Positions 8,265 through 19,705 are shown, counted from the first letter of the stretch. The stretch is 20,719 nucleotides of DNA from Bugula neritina (GCA_964035545.1 CAXIUT010000125.1:1-20719), one strand, 5' to 3'. The notes: generated by a model not told the origin, from the letters alone. Translations and numbers: made by a program.

Positions 8265-9326
8265 ATGATTTCTGAGTAGTGTGAATTCAAGGGAGTAAAG
8301 GGTTAGTGGCACATAACTATCACATTAAAGTAGGGGATAGTATTTATTGAAATGGTTTCTGATTTGTCAATGGAACACTATGATGCTGAAATGACATAAG
8401 ATAAAATTAAATAAGATAGAAATTTTGGATTTTTGTTCTAAAATGTATCAGATCTGTACATCTTTTTATAATCCTCTTTTTCTGAACTAAATGTAAAAGC
8501 AGGAGAAATATCAATAGTAGTTGATATGCCTCTAGGCAAGATAACAAGAAAAATGTAATTGAAGATAGTGACTCATAAAAAAGAAGTTGATTAGATGAAA
8601 CTTAAATAAATGAAAATTAACAAATTACATCTTGAAGTATAGAGTTTAAAAAAATAAAGTGGATAGCTAAAAGATAAAGTAAAATAAAATTAATAAGAAA
8701 TGATTAATCTCAAAGATGTCTTCAAGAAGTTTTAAAGAACTCTACAATAAAAAGATTAAGTTATTAATAGCATCTTCGTTGAACTTAAATAAATAAGACA
8801 ATGGAAATAATAAAAATAACAATAAGAAATTTCTAGAATGAAAAGAAAGTTTCTAGCTGATCCCACTAATCCTCACAACACCAAGTTCATTCAACTAGGA
8901 AATCGATATAAAAAGTCAGGAGGAGGATGCTGGGACCTACTCATATGCAAACACTAAATATAAAAAAATGATTTCTACCGCTACATCATCAGACAAATCA
9001 AAGCAGGCAGCGGAGGATCCTTCATGTATGGAGTCGGAACAGCAGCCATCAAAGGAGTCAATCGCGCTCAAGACAATCGATAATTTATCGGATACTATGA
9101 AAACACAGGCAATGTCTATGATAAGGGATAAAGCAAGAAAGGTGGTCCAAGAATCAAAGACGGAGAGGTCATGACTATCGAGATAGATACTAAAAACTGG
9201 ACAATAACATGGCTGGTGGAAGGAAGTAGATAGGCCTAGATATCTATAACTGGAGAGATGAGGGTAAAACCTATTTATTTGGCTTTGGTTATTTACAATG
9301 ATGATGCCGAGATATAATTTATGTGA
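8265..9326 (+). CDS. Coiled-coil + SPRY-like domain protein
   Basis: A single uninterrupted frame of 353 codons, ATG 8265 to TGA 9324-9326. Three parts are visible. Residues 1-105 form a compact domain I do not recognise (QWHITITLKQGIVFIEMV, then FGFLFQNVSDLYIFLQ). About 105-215 is a Lys/Gln-rich coiled coil. About 219-350 is a SPRY-like beta domain: GGGCWDLLICKH, then QFIGYYENTGNVYDKG, a Gly-Pro-x-x-Lys-x-Gly-Glu-Val step, DTKNWTITWLVEG and PIYLALVIYNDDAEIQF. SPRY domains are protein-binding modules, often the substrate-recognition end of ubiquitin ligases. The spacing to the RING/B-box gene upstream is only 59 nt on the same strand. The SPRY call rests on motif order and is less certain than the RING and B-box calls. 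Confidence 0.75.
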
Positions 9327-9479
9327 TAGCTATAAGATTATTATAGTTATAGAAATCATGTAAGAACTAACTAACTAAATACACTTGTCGAATCTGATAA
9401 CTTGTTAAGTTTAGAATAGCATACATCACTCACCAATTCTGTTATCTTTTTGCTCAAACGAGTAAAATACCTCTTGTTC
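9327..9479. other. Short convergent intergenic spacer
   Basis: A 153-bp spacer between the 3' ends of the SPRY-like gene and the PX gene. It must hold both polyadenylation regions. No hairpin or other element stands out. Confidence 0.5.
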
Positions 9480-11513
9480 TCATGAACTAGCAAATTGTTG
9501 ATATATCCGCATTGATATTTCAAGTACAGTTATGTGCTTGCTTTCATCCAGAATGTTCTACTTGTACTCTTTGAGATGTTCTGATAGATATTCTGAACTG
9601 TCTTGATTGTTCTATGTTGATTGTCGTTTTAGATATTGACTTGTTAGTTCTTTTTGGGTTGAGATTATGTTGTTGAGGAGGTTCATGTTCGGCTGCTAGA
9701 AACGGAAAAGAGGGAAGAATTTTGATTATAAATATCTATGTTCTGTTTGGTTAATAGCTCTACACTCTTTTGTGTACTTTAGCAAATCCTAGAGTGAAGT
9801 TTATATAGACGTTATTTCTGATACATGAACTCGATTGTTAAAATCTTCTATTTCTTTTTTAATTTAGACAATAGCTTGACTCCATTTGTGATAATTAGCT
9901 TATAGTCCTCGATATTGTTAATCAATTTATAGCAATATTTTATCTTGGCTATTCCAAAAATCATTGATTTTATGAATCAACTGAGGCATCATTTAATTAT
10001 ACTGCCTATTTTATTCTGATATTTCAACATTAACTTCGCCTTACAACAAACAAAGTTACTAAATAGATGATATCTTTGCTATCTTATCGTATTACTAGAA
10101 TTTTCTTTTCATTGATTTATGATCTTTAAGTGTTAAAAAATCTTATAGTATCCTTGAGTTTCTTAATTAAACATGACTTATTACATCTTATAAAAAAAAT
10201 TATAAATACTTCTTTTGCCTACATATGTACTATGGATTCGTCTCTTTCTACAGCCATCCTGCTTTCTACAAATAAGGCAATCGAATTCCAGGATAAACTG
10301 CTTACAAGTTTAATTTTAATTTTTAAAAATCTTAAAAATTTCTTTTACAAACTATATGAGTAGGCATAACTCTCAAATGATACATAGGATAATTAGAAGA
10401 AAAGAAACTTCTTTAGATAATTTAATGGTTCTATATAGTAATTTTCAGATCTTTTGAGGATAAGTTAGTTCTTTAAAATGATTTGAAACATGCAACTGAT
10501 TTCTTGAATGTTCTTTTAATGAGTTTTTATCCTAAATATGGTAGTTTATTTCTATTAGATTAAATATTTGTCACTGATTTCAACTTAACTTGACTTCTTT
10601 TGTTGGTATTATCATCTTTATAATTTGATTTTTATATCTTTTTATCCTCCTATTAGTCAATTGGTATTTCAACTAAATTTTTTTATCTTGATATCACAGA
10701 TTAAACAGGAATATCTGCCAAGTTATGCTATCTCGACTGTCTTTTTTAACCTACTGATTAGTTTTTAACTTTAAGTTGTTTAGTTGAGTTGCTTTATAGT
10801 TTTTTTTGTTATAATTTAGCTTTTTAAGCTTAGATATTTAGTCCAGTTTTAAACATAGTATCAAAATTCTATCCTTGAATAGGTAAATTATTCGTCCCAT
10901 ACTTAACTTATTCTTTTTGTGGAAGAGGAGGACTAGTCTATGTCTAATTTTTCGATGGATTCAGCTATCCAACTGACGGCACTTCCCAAAACTTATTACT
11001 CTCAAAGAATGACTTATCATATTTATTTGTTTTGTATTCTTACTTATTGATGTTTTCTTTACTCTTCTTTTCTTTTTAGAAAATAGAGTCCAATAGATCC
11101 ATCGCACTTTGCTCTTTCTTTGTTTTGTTTGTTTGCGGGGAAGGTTGATGTGATTGATTTTGAGTTGTACTTTTTTGGATTTAAGGCGAAGGGTTGTATG
11201 ATATCGCTTGGCTGTTTTGGTTTTGTTACTTTTTTAGTTTTTATCTGAGTTATTTCAATTCTTTTTCATTGCCTGTTTGGTAAGATGCAAATGATTACTT
11301 TCTTTGTACCTTTTTGATTTTAGCTCTTTAGTTTTAGTTTGTCAAGAACTTTTAAACAATCTATCGAACATAGCCAAGAGACCAAGTTTAGATGCTGACA
11401 TTACCAATTACACTTTAGCAATATTCCATGAAATCTTAGTACTTTTCAGCTGGAATATGCTAACGGAGAAACTCCTGTTTCATTACGAGTTCTTTTTAGT
11501 TTCCATTGGACAT
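9480..11513 (-). CDS. PX-domain protein, sorting-nexin-like
   Basis: One continuous frame of 678 codons, ATG 11513-11511 to TGA 9482-9480, with many TAA/TAG codons and no need for an intron. Residues 1-60 are helical. About 60-350 is long, Gln/Lys/Ser/Asn-rich and probably disordered. About 350-465 matches a PX domain: YPMYHLRVM, the basic strand CKRNFQDFQKL (family R-R-x-S/N-D-F), AVYPGIRLPYL (family YPG..(I/L)PPL), then YLQFFLQDVISHVQLRNS and ILQDFLTL. PX domains bind phosphoinositides, usually PI3P on endosomes. The rest (470-677) is helical and Gln-rich with coiled-coil character, consistent with a BAR-like dimerisation region of a sorting nexin. The usual PPxP loop of the PX fold is altered here (LPYLQKAGW), so lipid binding may differ. 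It acts presumably on endosomal or phagosomal membranes. Confidence 0.8.
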
Positions 11514-11857
11514 GAATCAATTTATATTAGAAATAGATATAAGTCTTAGTTTTAAGTAAAAATATAAACTATTGTAGGTTAAGACTTTTACAATAATTAT
11601 TTATTGATATATAGGTATAAATATATTTATTTATGATGAACTAGACAAATGAAAAACGACTAAACCGATATTATTAGTTAAACAATCAGAAATCGTTTAT
11701 AGAATATTAAAAATCTATAATATTAAAATCATCAATAATATCAACTTATAGCAACAATATCTCATTATTATATCTATTTAAATTAATTTTATTCGTTTTC
11801 CATCAAATACAATATATTAATAACTATAAAGTAATATATGAATAAGTGTCAAATCAA
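11514..11857. other. Intergenic region, very AT-rich
   Basis: A 344-bp spacer between the PX gene's start and the stop of the giant FG gene, both on the minus strand. It should hold the giant gene's 3' end and the PX gene's promoter. There are short AT palindromes but no recognisable RNA gene, repeat family or coding frame. Confidence 0.5.
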
Positions 11858-14800
11858 TCAATTATCACAATTCTTATTATCCAAAATATTGACTAACTTC
11901 CCCAAATGCTCTTCTCTGATAAACCCATCTCCACACCCCATCTTCCGACCCAACTCCTTGACCTTCCCGATATGATCTTTGATTCTCTTGCCGAATATAT
12001 CACTTTGAGTAGTCACCAAACTATTATACTTATTAAAATATATCTTCTGCTTCAAATAATGAGAAACCGCCAACTCAGAAACCAAATACGTCAGCAAATA
12101 ATGATCCGATAGCAACTCGTCTTCTGTCCTAGGCAAATCGATAATAGTAGTTATAAATCCATTTTATGCAAAAGTATGAGGAGCCTCATAACACTGATTA
12201 ATAAAACTAACAATCTGCTTTGTCCTCTTAATTCCCAACCAATAACTACAACGAGTAATCGAATAATTAAAAATAACTATTAGATTTTTATTGAACGAAT
12301 CCCAAAAAGAAGTCAAATACCTACTAGACCCATATACAGTATTATTGAAATATTTTTGAATATACTGCGATGTCTTGAACAACTTCTACATAGCCAAACA
12401 GTAATAATTCAAACAGTAAAGCACCTTCATTCTCATCTAGAAAACAAACAAACTATCAAGATTGTCAGCTCTATACTAATCTACTTACTAATCATCAAGT
12501 ATCGTTGATATTTTCAATGAATTCAAAACCATCTCATTTTTACTTATCGCCTGATATCTGTGCTGGCCTTGAGCTATACTCACAAAATATTTAATCAACT
12601 GGTGGGACATAATATAAGTAACCTCTTCGATGTTTGTCTGGTTGAAATGAATCCATAGGGGATGTGATAATAAACTTATTATGAATTATAAAGTCGCCTA
12701 TAATTCCTATATGTAAGCTTTTGTTATTTTTTATTAGTTACCTTGTAAGATTTTGATAAATTTATTTTTATACTGGTTGAAAAATGTGGCAGCCTAGTTA
12801 ACAGCCAAAGTCGAGTTGGAGTTGGTTAGTAGAGCTGTTGCTATTTTGAGTATCCATAGCCATGATAAAGATTACTATTTTCTAGTTTATTGCTAATATC
12901 TATTTTATATTTTAGGATCAATTGCTTGAGCTTTACTGATAAATTTTAACTTAGCCAACTAATCCGGACATATTCTAGCCAACTCCAGCACTAACCTCGA
13001 CTAATTCCAAAAATATTTACAATTCCCTTAACATCCCCAAATATCAACAATAATATTCATAACTTGTCCATCATTTAGTTCTGGAGGACTAATAATAAAG
13101 ATAGAAAACACCTGCTGAACCAACAAAGCCATCCCAACTTACTCCTAATAACGACTCTGTCTCATCTCATGATAATACTGATACAACAAATGATACAAAT
13201 GATGATGTATCTCATGTTTGACATGAATTGGCACATATTAGTTTATGCTCAAATATGATTGAAGCAATTTTAGTTGCTATTTTGATGGGATTTGCTTATG
13301 ATGAGGCAACATGATGTAGTAATGACGATTTAGCTAGATTATTAGTTCTGCTGTGGCAGGCTAGATGTTTTTGTGTTTGCTTCGGAGCCATTATAAAGAA
13401 TATCCTAATAATTTTATACCTTATAAATAATATTACTTCTATTTTATGTTCTAGTAATCGTTATTTTTCATTATGTTATGTAGCTGAGTGACCCTTCTGA
13501 TCATATTTTGCGATATAAATTGCACAGTCTATATCGCCTCTCCTTAACTACCCCCAAAGATCTCCAACCCAGAAAGAGTAGTCCTCCCCAGCGACAAATG
13601 ACAAAACAAAGGAACACTCGCCAATTCCAACCGATTGATATTGAACTAAATAGGATTATTCGAGTAGAAAGTTTTATTGATAGTTAATATAAGTTCCATA
13701 TAATTCGATAACTTGTTATTAAAAGTTGATGTCTGTTGAATAAACCACTAAATAATGTTGTTTTTCTGATATGTTTGAATATCTCGTTTTTTATTGATAT
13801 TTTTATTTTGACTCAAAAATAGCTATAAAGGGTCTCTTAGATATTGCTGCGGTCGATCTGATCGAGCATCGAATTAACCAGGTATCAATGATGTCGGCTT
13901 GGGTTCGAATGGTATATCATTTTGCATCAGAAATAGATTCCTCTAGGCAATCAACCTGTTCAACGCCTGCAAAGTTTTACTCAAACAAGATGAATAACGT
14001 CTTTTTATTGCCAGTTGATGTATAACGATATCGATTATGTTGCCAAGAGTTGATATTGTTTACGCCAATTCTATTATATTTTTTTATTAGATTATGCGCT
14101 ACATTTGATTGAAATTAAACAAACTATATTATTTCTAGTTGTATTATGTTAGTATTATACCCAATTCTTTTACATCTTTTATCACCCTACTATTCTCTAA
14201 AACACTATATCTCATCGTAAACTATTAAACCATATTCAATACTATCCTCTAGATATCCTGCTAGAATTTCTACCTTCCACTCCTGATCTCCTCCTTCATA
14301 TACTTAGACATCTAGTAGTTCAATCGATGATCTTTATGATTTCTATTACTTTTAATAAACTAAACAAACATCAAATCCGATAACCCCTGATTGAATTTAT
14401 TCACACCCAAACCATATTTCAACTAAGCAATGAAATTAAATATTTTATATTTTATACTCTGGAAATCTACATTAGTATTATAAAATTTTATTGATTCCAC
14501 TAACTGTCTAAAAAGATTGTCCTTTATCTATGTTTTCTATTTAGGCAATAATTCGAGAGAAGATGATTGCAACGAGTATTATAGACAACTTTATGGACAT
14601 AGTTTTAGAATGTGCAGGAGGTTGTCGAATGCCAAAGTAGTTATGTTGTCTTCATTTTAGTAGTATTTGCTAGTAGCACTTTTGACAAAGTTAGTAACTT
14701 GCTAAAAATCTATTCTTCCTTTGTGATTTTTAACATATTCCATCACAATTTCACTTCTATTTATTTCACCCTGCTCAGCCTACCAACCGATACTCTTCTG

Positions 14801-17800
14801 ACTATCATTGAACAACAACATCTCACTTTGCACGTTAGCCATCAACCCCAAAATCAAATTGCTCTGATCACTCATATTATTCAATATACTCTTGATCTAT
14901 ATCCTGTTCAGTATGTTAATATTCGTCAATGTTTTTACTATAAAATGCGATGGACAAGTCTGCTGATGCTGCAATAACAGAGCATTGAGTTGAAATATGG
15001 TCGATAATAGCTTCAAAGTTGAAAAGATGGTTTTGTAGTGAGTTATATTTTGATATGAGTGATAATATCTATTAGTTAGGGTCATTTTTCCTTTTTACCT
15101 GTATATTCTAAATTCCAATATCTTAATTATCTACTACCACACAGCATAACTATTAATAAAATTGGTTATCATCTCGAATATCTTAGGTATCTTTCGCTAT
15201 ACTTTACGATATCGACGAATACCAAAACTACCACTCGCATCATCGATTTATACCTATGAAGGAATTATATGCAATTTAGATAGTAATCTATTTATTACGT
15301 ATGCATCGAATTTTTGTTTACTTGCCACAATGAAGAGCTAGTTCACCCATTGGATTGGAAAAACATCGTTGTTTATTTACTTCCTCTCAGTCATTAACTT
15401 GTTATACTATGTGTTGTTGTATCTAAAAGGATAAAACATGTTCATTTTTATAGTCTATTACTCCTGATCGTTATCTCTGATAACCAAATCATACAGATAG
15501 TTGGAATCTATGACATGTTCGATGAGTTCATTGATGGTTAGCTGCAGTTCCTGTGGAAGTTATTTTTTTGATAAAAATGAGAAAGAAGGCTCAGTGATAT
15601 TAAGAGCAGTGATAACGATAGGCTATGTTTTTTTATTTTTTAAAAGAACTGTCAAAGTTGAAAACACATTGTTAAGAATAGTAATACTGAATCCTTTAAC
15701 TGCTACTATTTTGATGATATCAACAAGCGCATGCACCAATTTATGACCTTCTCTTCTATTACTTTAACCTCCCTAATTTTTAAGATGTTTATTAGGATTA
15801 TACTAAGGATAGAAGATATATTTCTCTAAATCAAAGAGTTTTTAAGGTTATATTTGTATAATCCTTGTCATAAATGATATTTTAGGATATAAATTTTTAG
15901 TTACATTGCTTTCATTCAACTCAACTGATGGCTTAATCAAATTTTAGTGGAATTTAGTGATATATTATATTATTTATTGGTACTAAAAGTTAAAATATAT
16001 CTTCTTGAAATAGAACTATTCGATTTATTTTATCGATTGCTAGTTGTAAAGGCAACTCTAGAGTAATTTGTAGTACAATTATACCAAATTTTATTATTTA
16101 AGTAACTAAAAAAATTTATATATTCCTTTCTTTATTGTTATTAATCGCTAGATCAACAATGATCCGCTTATTGTTGATAAACTGTTTACTAAGTATGATG
16201 GCTACTCCATCTGCAACTCAATATTGAACTTCTGGTTGCAACTGAGATATATATCAATCCAATCTATCCACTCATCTCCCTGTATAAAACGGTATAAATC
16301 TCTAGGATTTGGAGCAAATTACAACTTACCATCATGTATTTTAGAAAGAATGACTCGAATAGGCAAAAGAGCCATACTTTTAGTCTATCTAAAAGCCCTG
16401 AAAATAGGAGTATGGAACTTCTAATGTTGTTTGAAATTAAGACCATTCAGTAGAACTTTAAGATACAAACTAATTACACTTTAGTTAGTAATATTTTATA
16501 TTAATGCAATTGTTCCAATAGCCAACTTCTAAGGTTCATTGCTTAGCAATTTATAATTCTGTCCTATTTTTTTATTATAAAATTCTAACACTTAAACTAT
16601 CTTCTGAGAAACTAATCGGTTGAAATCATCAACTATAATTGTCATAGCGTTGGCTTATCTTTGGCTAGGTTGGGATATTTTAAGAAGATGGTTGAATAGA
16701 AAGATGAACAGATCGCTGGGAGGTCTGATAAATTAGTTATACTGATAGATGAAGTTGAGATAGTTTATTTTTTAAATATTCCATTTTTGGGTTATTTTTT
16801 AGAAGAAATGTTTCAGCTATTCACTATTCTAGTTGAGAATCAGTTTATCAGAATAGTCTTTCCAGTAAATATTATTGATAAAAAAGTATCGATGAGAAAG
16901 GTTATCTTATTAAAACAATTTTTACTAATATTTCTACTAAATAATAATTTTTTTAATATACTCCAAAAGAACAGGAAAATGTACTACTTCTATATTCTGA
17001 TACTTCAAAAACATATTAGTCAAATCCTGATAAAACTTCTATTTCTCTTTAGCATGCTAATTAACTTCTTTATGTTTGTATTATTAATTTCTAAAATTGA
17101 AATATATTTTTATAGAATTAACTATCTCCTCTTTCTTCTGATTGACATAAACATTAAAAGTCTTTGTTTTCTACTCCTATTTCAAAATACAATAATCTAT
17201 AAAATGTTTATCGACTATCGATCTCTGCTTTATCGATGTCAAAACTGATCTAGTTACCTATGATCTCTAGCGGTTTACTGAGACAGGTATTTCAGGTTAC
17301 TATCTACTTTTTGAAACAGGTATTTATCTTGTTATTTTTTGGGAAGTTTATTAGGTTTATTTTGGATTATGTTTTTATGTTGTTTTTGGTGTTGGAATCT
17401 GGTCTTATGTCTTTTGAGGGTAGTCAAATATTCGCTGTCTGCGATCAATGTTTGATTATGGAAATTATTTCATTGATTTAAGATTGATCTAAACATTTTT
17501 TTCTTCTGTTACCTTTGCTTTTAATAATTATCGAGGCGCTTTATTTTATAATTTTTGAATGCTTGGTAATTGTAAATTTTAAGAATGAACTTATTTTTTT
17601 TATGAAGGTTAGTTCTTACTACTTATATTTTAAGTTTGACTTTTTTATTTAGAAAATGAAAAATTGATATTAAAAGTTGGACTTGGTTGCTAATTTTTTT
17701 TACTATCTAATTTTACAGGAATCTACACTTTTGGTGGTTCTTTATGAGTCTTCTCTTCAGTTTTTTACTCTTAAGGTTTCTTTTTAGGAATATTTCCTGT

Positions 17801-18688
17801 CCCTAGATCTCCAAATAGTGCTTTTGATTTAGAACTTTGCCCTCCTGGCGAAATAGAAGGTCTACTACCAAAAAGAGGACTTTATCCTAATTTATCTGGA
17901 CTATTTTTGTCTAAAAATGATCCTAAGGGCTAGCTAGGTTTATTATTTCCAAAAATAGATTTTTATGGGTCTAAAGATAGAGGATTAGAAATATTGTTAG
18001 CTTTTACGTTTCCTAGTAAAGACTTTTCTGGTTCTGAAGATGAAGGTTTAGGAATGTTGCTTGATGTGAGATTTCCAAAGAGAGATTTTCCTGATTCTGA
18101 AAGAGATGGAGTTTTATTTTGATTTTTTTCTTATTCTGAAGGTGTTATTTTAGGAGGGGCGTTTAATGTGACATTCCCAAAGAGAGTTTTGTTTGTTTCT
18201 GAAGGAGTTTGATTGGGATTAAATAAGCTAGATGTGAGCCCTCCGAATAAAGATTTTCCTGGTTCTGTTGAAGGTTTAGAATTGTTGCTAGTAGCATCAT
18301 TTCCTAGAACAGATTTTTTAGGTTCTAAAGGAGACGGCTATGCTGGTTTAGGATTGCTATTGTTGGTTTAAGATGGTCCATTGCTTCCGAAGAAAGGTTT
18401 AGACGAAGGATTTGGATTTGTTCCAAATAAACCTACGCCAAGAGTTGTTGGATTGTTTCCAAATAAAGATTTTACTGATTCTGATGGCGCAGGAGTAGGA
18501 TTATTGGCTGTAGGTGGATTAGCAGCGATATTTCCGAATATTGTTTTTCCTGGCTCTGAAGTTGAGGAGCCTGCATTGGGTCCAAAGAGTGCTCCTCCTG
18601 ATGAGCTACCATCATTGTTTCCAAAGAGTGACTGCTTCTGATCTGTAGGTTTCGGGTTCGTATCTTTGTTTTTATCTTGACCGAACAT
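11858..18688 (-). CDS. Giant FG/GLFG-repeat nucleoporin-like protein fused to a long helical solenoid
   Basis: One frame runs from ATG 18688 to TGA 11860-11858. Two introns (17250-17278, 29 nt; 16937-16961, 25 nt) return it to phase; 6777 nt coding is exactly 2259 codons. Residues 1-about 295 carry about 15 FG-type units of the form EPGKSLFGN spaced about 20 residues apart in Ser/Asn/Pro-rich linker. Such repeats line the nuclear pore and bind transport receptors. About 295-470 is basic, Pro/Gln-rich and disordered. About 471-2258 is almost wholly helical with regular amphipathic helices (for example LSWLWILKIATALL, QATLQFIISLLS). That size matches large scaffold nucleoporins such as Nup188/Nup205, though I see no diagnostic motif. 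No autoproteolytic HFS motif of Nup98 is seen. In-frame introns such as 16058-16084 (27 nt) may shorten it. It could also be an FG-bearing transport receptor. Confidence 0.75.
16937..16961 (-). other. Intron, 25 nt, in the FG giant gene
   Basis: On the minus strand it starts GTATAT and ends TTTAG. The upstream frame (STFSCSFG) would stop at TGA 16850-16848. Removal joins it to the frame that stays open for the remaining 5.1 kb. Confidence 0.75.
17250..17278 (-). other. Intron, 29 nt, in the FG giant gene
   Basis: On the minus strand it starts GTAAAC and ends ACTAG. It joins the Pro/Gln-rich linker (QPEIPVS) to SFDIDKAEIDSRQTFYRL. A 34-nt alternative that pairs with a different upstream frame exists but gives a poorer join. 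Confidence 0.7.
17815..18660 (-). repeat. FG/GLFG protein repeat array (about 15 units)
   Basis: The DNA encodes degenerate tandem units, each with a core such as KSLFGN, KTIFGN, KTLFGN, KSIFGN, GALFGP, SPLFGS or KALFGD, preceded by a Ser-Glu-Pro or Leu-Glu-Pro step and followed by an Asn/Pro-rich spacer. At the nucleotide level the recurring plus-strand reading is AGATTTTCCTGATTCTGA-like. In two units the Phe is replaced by Leu (KSVLGN, KSLLGN), which would abolish the FG dipeptide. Confidence 0.9.
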
Positions 18689-18992
18689 GAGTCAATTCTC
18701 AATTAAAAAATATGATTCAAACTATCCCACCCATTTCTAAATAAAAATCAATATAAAAATAACCCATAATTTAATCTATATTTTCCCTCCCAATCAATGA
18801 TATATTATTTTTATCAACCAAATATTCCTTCCATGATATTTTTAATATAAATAAATATTAATTCAGATGTTTGTTCGACTAAAATAAAAACCTTTCTACT
18901 TCCTCACCGATAGAGATACCAAATATACATATCTCGTTGACAAAACAACATCATAATAACGACATCTATACTACCCTCAGCAATTCTAAACT
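18689..18992. promoter_or_regulatory. Divergent promoter region
   Basis: A 304-bp AT-rich spacer between the start of the FG giant gene and the start of the plus-strand gene at 18993. Both promoters should lie here. I see pyrimidine-rich patches but no named element. Confidence 0.45.
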
Positions 18993-19448
18993 ATGTCTTC
19001 TGGACAAATCAGAGCATACAAGTGGAAGTTAGTAGGTCAACTCATGCGATGGTCTATCTTCAATGGAAACAAAATGACTGTAACTGATAAGAAAATATGT
19101 ACTAGTAAGTTAGTTGATTGCGGAATGACTGTGTTAGCAGGAATGTTGATGGGTAGTTTTTTGAGGAAAACATTTTTTAGAATAAATCTGCCTTTTTTCT
19201 AAATGATTTTAGAAAGAAGTCTATTCAAACCCAGATGGGTCAAATCAGTCTTTGCATATAGTATCGCATCAGTAGTAACTTACAAGTCTTTAAGTGGAAT
19301 ATTGAAGGAATAGTACTTAGTAGATTTGGCTCTTTAGTATCGCTATAATTTTAATAAGTAGTTGACCTGCAAAGAGTGTGATTAAGTATTGAACGGATTA
19401 TGTCAAAAAAGGTTTGAAGGAGGGGAAAAGGTGAAGATGTAAAGTTGA
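18993..19448 (+). CDS. Small hypothetical protein with two possible membrane segments
   Basis: A single frame of 151 codons plus TGA at 19446-19448. The family is not recognised. A basic N-terminus (IRAYKWKLVGQLMRW) is followed by a hydrophobic segment around residues 45-65 (MTVLAGMLMGSF). A second lies around 85-105 (VKSVFAYSIASVVTY). A soluble C-terminus contains a Cys cluster, C-x2-C-x6-C. A 28-nt GT..AG block around 19149-19176 looks intron-like, but splicing it leads to an early TGA, so the unspliced reading is preferred. TAA/TAG codons are confined to the second half. The size, basic start and paired hydrophobic stretches would suit a mitochondrial inner-membrane or ER protein, but that is a guess. 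Confidence 0.65.
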
Positions 19449-19705
19449 TATTCTGTATTCAATGGTGTTTTATTAATAGATTAATTATTATTCTAATGAA
19501 ATGATGATGCAGTAATATAGTTTATGAAAGATTTAATAAAAGGTAAATAAAACCAGCAACGACGACTAAAATTAATAAATATGAATGAATTTTGATAGAT
19601 TTAAGTCTGAGAAGTATGATTGTTCTAGTAAATAAGAAAAAACAGTATTATTATTGCGATTATAAAAATTATTTTACATAATAGATTAGTCAAATTATTT
19701 AGCAG
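19449..19705. other. Intergenic spacer
   Basis: A 257-bp AT-rich spacer between two plus-strand genes. No recognisable element. Confidence 0.5.

Noticed and set aside
8968-9174. Plus-strand 68-codon Ser/Lys-rich frame
   Set aside because: It is the out-of-frame shadow of the SPRY-like domain, which reads continuously in the other frame.
11906-12112. Plus-strand frame opposite the C-terminus of the giant gene
   Set aside because: The minus-strand reading here is continuous with 5 kb of coding sequence and ends at a true TGA.
12701-12735. A 35-nt GT..AG block that looks like an intron in the giant gene
   Set aside because: Reading straight through keeps the frame and gives a continuous helix (LQGNQQKITKAYIQELQ); splicing it would lose the downstream frame.
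11858-14160. Several bacterial-style small genes in the region
   Set aside because: They are fragments of one frame cut at TAA/TAG, which are sense codons here.
14612-14977. A 121-codon plus-strand open frame under the standard code
   Set aside because: It lies antisense to a continuous minus-strand frame with far better protein character and no start context of its own.
16787-17248. A 153-codon hydrophobic open frame on the plus strand that looks like a multi-pass membrane protein
   Set aside because: It is the antisense of AT-rich helical coding sequence and one intron of the FG giant gene. The hydrophobicity comes from Lys/Asn/Gln codons read backwards as Phe/Leu/Ile.
18381-18641. Plus-strand frame with a repeated FPNK-type motif
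   Set aside because: It is the exact antisense of the FG repeat array; the periodicity is inherited.
17815-18660. Possible CRISPR array or DNA satellite because of regular repeats
   Set aside because: The repeats are degenerate at the DNA level, keep the reading frame and encode FG motifs; spacers are not unique and a eukaryotic chromosome is certain.
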